Shown: positions 62,325-64,000 of the stretch, one piece after another
Layout: the number at the start of each line of letters is the position of its first letter
How positions within the stretch are numbered: position 1 is the stretch's first letter
Program-made: the position numbers and the translations under genes
The notes under the pieces: generated by a model
What the model saw: only the letters and a program-made list of their open reading frames with translations
What the model was told of the DNA's origin: nothing
Database searches by the model: none
NCBI RefSeq assembly: GCF_003173335.1
Contig: NZ_QGMZ01000014.1
Coordinates: 124,001-188,000, forward strand
DNA: 64,000 nt
Direction of reading: 5' to 3'
From: Methanospirillum stamsii
GTDB taxonomy: Archaea; Halobacteriota; Methanomicrobia; Methanomicrobiales; Methanospirillaceae

Positions 62325-64000
62325 TCATTCTCCCCCTCTCATTACCGCATTATCGAAGTACATCAATAACTGATCATCTTCCTGGAGAACCTTTGGCGGG
62401 AGTCGTTTTCCAACCGAAACAATAGTCCCGTAATCCCGCTCCTTCCATGCCTTTGCAAATCCGGCCCTGACAGCCTCACTCCTGAAGAGTTTCAATTTTC
62501 CTTTACCCTGAACATACGTTCCAAACTCCCGAAGGAGCGAGCGTTCACGTATTTTTTCAAGGTCAGATGTCTTTGATGGATTTGGAACATACCATTTTCC
62601 CTGGTCATCTTTAAGGAAATTCTCTTCAAGAACATCAGATAATTCTGGAAGAGCCTCATGGGAATCCTGATGTAGTTGCCTTAAAAAGGCTGGCTGAATC
62701 TCCTGATAGGTCTGTGGAGTTGCAAGCTCCTGCCTGAGCCACTGAACCGCACTTCGCTCATCATGGACAAATATCGAAAGTTGTCCCACATCATGTGCCT
62801 GTAATCTCGCTGAATCATACCCCTCAACCTGTTCGGGGAGGAAATACATAGTATCCCGCTCCGGGTATCTCTGGGCAAGACCAGCATAGAATTCGGCAGA
62901 AGAAATAGGCACGGTGATACCACGCTGGACATGGAAGGCGACCATCCGGTCAAACAGAAGATAGTTTTGGCGCTCTGCTATCGTTTCGATGATACCTTCT
63001 TTTTCAACAACCACAGGGAGATGTTTAAGATGTTCATCGATAAATGTCCAGACTCCTTCTTCAGTACCGGCAGTTAAGGTGAATGTTTGTTCGAGAACTG
63101 TAGAGGGTTTGTAGGCGGATATGATAAGATCTTGTTTAACGGCCCCTAAAGTTGATGATTGTTTTATTGTTCCGCTTTTCTTGTCTAAAATTCTAACATC
63201 AGCGATAATAAAACCACTTTTTTGCATTGCTTCCTGTATCGCAATCCACACATTATTTGATGAATTATGAAATTCGATAGTGATCCAACGATTAGGTTTT
63301 AATATAAAAAAATTTTTAGAAAAACAAGATTTCATTAATTCTTTATAGTCGTCAATTGACTTTTCTTGTGTTTTGTTAATTATCGCTTCGGTTTTTTGAT
63401 TAGTAAACACTTTTAGCCAAGATTCCCACAAAAAATTCACTTCGGAATACATTATATTTGCCCCAAATGGAGGATCTGTGAATATATAATCAACAGTATT
63501 CTCGATGATATTTAATTTACTATTAGAGGATGTTTGAATTATCACATCAGAATTTTGTTTTCGACGATGAATATTCAAAATATCTAAAAATTTACTCTGA
63601 AATAATTCTAAAATATTTTGTTCACACATCAATGCAGGTATATATAACGTGCCTAAAAGCGGTCCATTTATTCTCCCATTAGGGTTATGTTCGTTAATTA
63701 CGAATCTATTTCCAATATATCCATTTCGCTGTATAAAACTGGTAAGTATACACTTAATTGAATTTTTTAGGCCTTTATTGTCAATTTTATCTATTTTTGC
63801 TAAAAATGCTGATATTATGAAAAGGTTTCTTTTTGTATAGAAATGATGAACTCTTGTTAAACCTAAATGTGTTCCTTTTCTCCAAATATCTCCCCAATTC
63901 TCTTCTTTGAATAATATAGGAATAGTGGGATGAAAATATGGAATTGAAAGTGAATCTATTTTATTTAGTAATGAAATGTCATTTTCATCAGGTTCCTTAA
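62325..64000 (-). CDS. DNA methyltransferase, COG1743/PglXI-like (partial at right edge)
   Basis: The frame is open to the window edge: codons upstream of 63632 read on without stop (DIWRKGTHLGLTRVHHFYT and HNPNGRINGPLLGTLY), so the internal TTG at 63632 is not the start. The catalytic motif TDPPFGANIMYSE lies near 63470, followed by the family region ITIEFHNSS and LGAVKQDLIISAYKP. The ~260-residue C-terminal part is a separate domain. COG1743-type enzymes are N6-adenine or N4-cytosine methylases and include PglXI of type 3 BREX. The GC content rises sharply in the C-terminal part. Confidence 0.85.
   Translation of the reverse strand, partial: KEPDENDISLLNKIDSLSIPYFHPTIPILFKEENWGDIWRKGTHLGLTRVHHFYTKRNLFIISAFLAKIDKIDNKGLKNSIKCILTSFIQRNGYIGNRFVINEHNPNGRINGPLLGTLYIPALMCEQNILELFQSKFLDILNIHRRKQNSDVIIQTSSNSKLNIIENTVDYIFTDPPFGANIMYSEVNFLWESWLKVFTNQKTEAIINKTQEKSIDDYKELMKSCFSKNFFILKPNRWITIEFHNSSNNVWIAIQEAMQKSGFIIADVRILDKKSGTIKQSSTLGAVKQDLIISAYKPSTVLEQTFTLTAGTEEGVWTFIDEHLKHLPVVVEKEGIIETIAERQNYLLFDRMVAFHVQRGITVPISSAEFYAGLAQRYPERDTMYFLPEQVEGYDSARLQAHDVGQLSIFVHDERSAVQWLRQELATPQTYQEIQPAFLRQLHQDSHEALPELSDVLEENFLKDDQGKWYVPNPSKTSDLEKIRERSLLREFGTYVQGKGKLKLFRSEAVRAGFAKAWKERDYGTIVSVGKRLPPKVLQEDDQLLMYFDNAVMRGGE

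Noticed and set aside
63630-63632. TTG at 63632 as start of the methylase
   Set aside because: The same frame continues without stop to the window edge with plausible protein sequence, so the codon is internal.
1-64000. CRISPR array or rRNA operon
   Set aside because: No regularly spaced short repeats and no rRNA-like conserved sequence were noticed anywhere on reading.

Overview
The window comes from a methanogenic archaeon. It carries an archaeal TATA-binding protein, MptE of methanopterin synthesis, an HdrA-like flavoprotein, archaeal-type CoaD, a UbiA-family archaeal lipid prenyltransferase, Thg1, Trm1, an archaeal IleRS, and large PKD/SBBP surface proteins. Gene content and moderate GC point to the Methanomicrobiales, probably Methanospirillum or a close relative; the genus is inference.

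1-47.6 kb is mainly housekeeping chromosome. From the left: the tail of a zinc-ribbon membrane protein, two membrane proteins including a voltage-gated K+ channel, tRNA-Leu, an acyl-CoA synthetase, tbp, and a co-directional DNA-metabolism cluster (OB-fold RPA-associated protein, SbcD-related phosphoesterase, Lhr-type helicase). A 1781-residue secreted SBBP/PKD protein follows. Next come a MoxR-DUF58-VWA-membrane protein operon, a DUF2207 protein, ileS, an NHL/TIG surface protein, thg1, a PRC-barrel protein, a site-2 protease with CBS domains, and an overlapping operon of DHH/TrkA-N phosphoesterase, mptE and radical SAM/HhH protein. The rest of this part is tRNA-Lys, a HEAT-repeat protein, pyrBI, coaD, gamma-carbonic anhydrase-like, HdrA-like, mtnA, DUF116, UbiA, tRNA-Arg, trm1, a DRG-type GTPase and tRNA-Glu.

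47.6-52.9 kb is a plastic, decaying region. It holds two tiny ORFs, an intact RelBE-type pair, a frameshifted gene, an ORF with an internal TGA, an intact hicB beside a hicA with two in-frame stops, a PIN toxin gene with an in-frame TAA and an antitoxin remnant, and two degraded copies of a Cys-rich gene about 1.36 kb apart. It looks like a graveyard of toxin-antitoxin modules and repeated insertions.

52.9-64.0 kb is one minus-strand, mostly AT-rich operon that looks like a phage-defence island. In transcription order it has a DNA methyltransferase (running off the right edge), a PHP-nuclease/SMC-like ATPase fusion, an AlbA_2 (Schlafen-like) protein, an SNF2 helicase, a PglZ-domain protein and a small helical protein. 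Most genes abut or overlap. Methylase, SNF2 helicase and PglZ recall type 3 BREX, but the PHP-ATPase and AlbA_2 genes in the middle do not belong to the textbook layout. This is the best candidate here for an undescribed system; whether BrxC/BrxF homologues lie beyond the edge cannot be seen.
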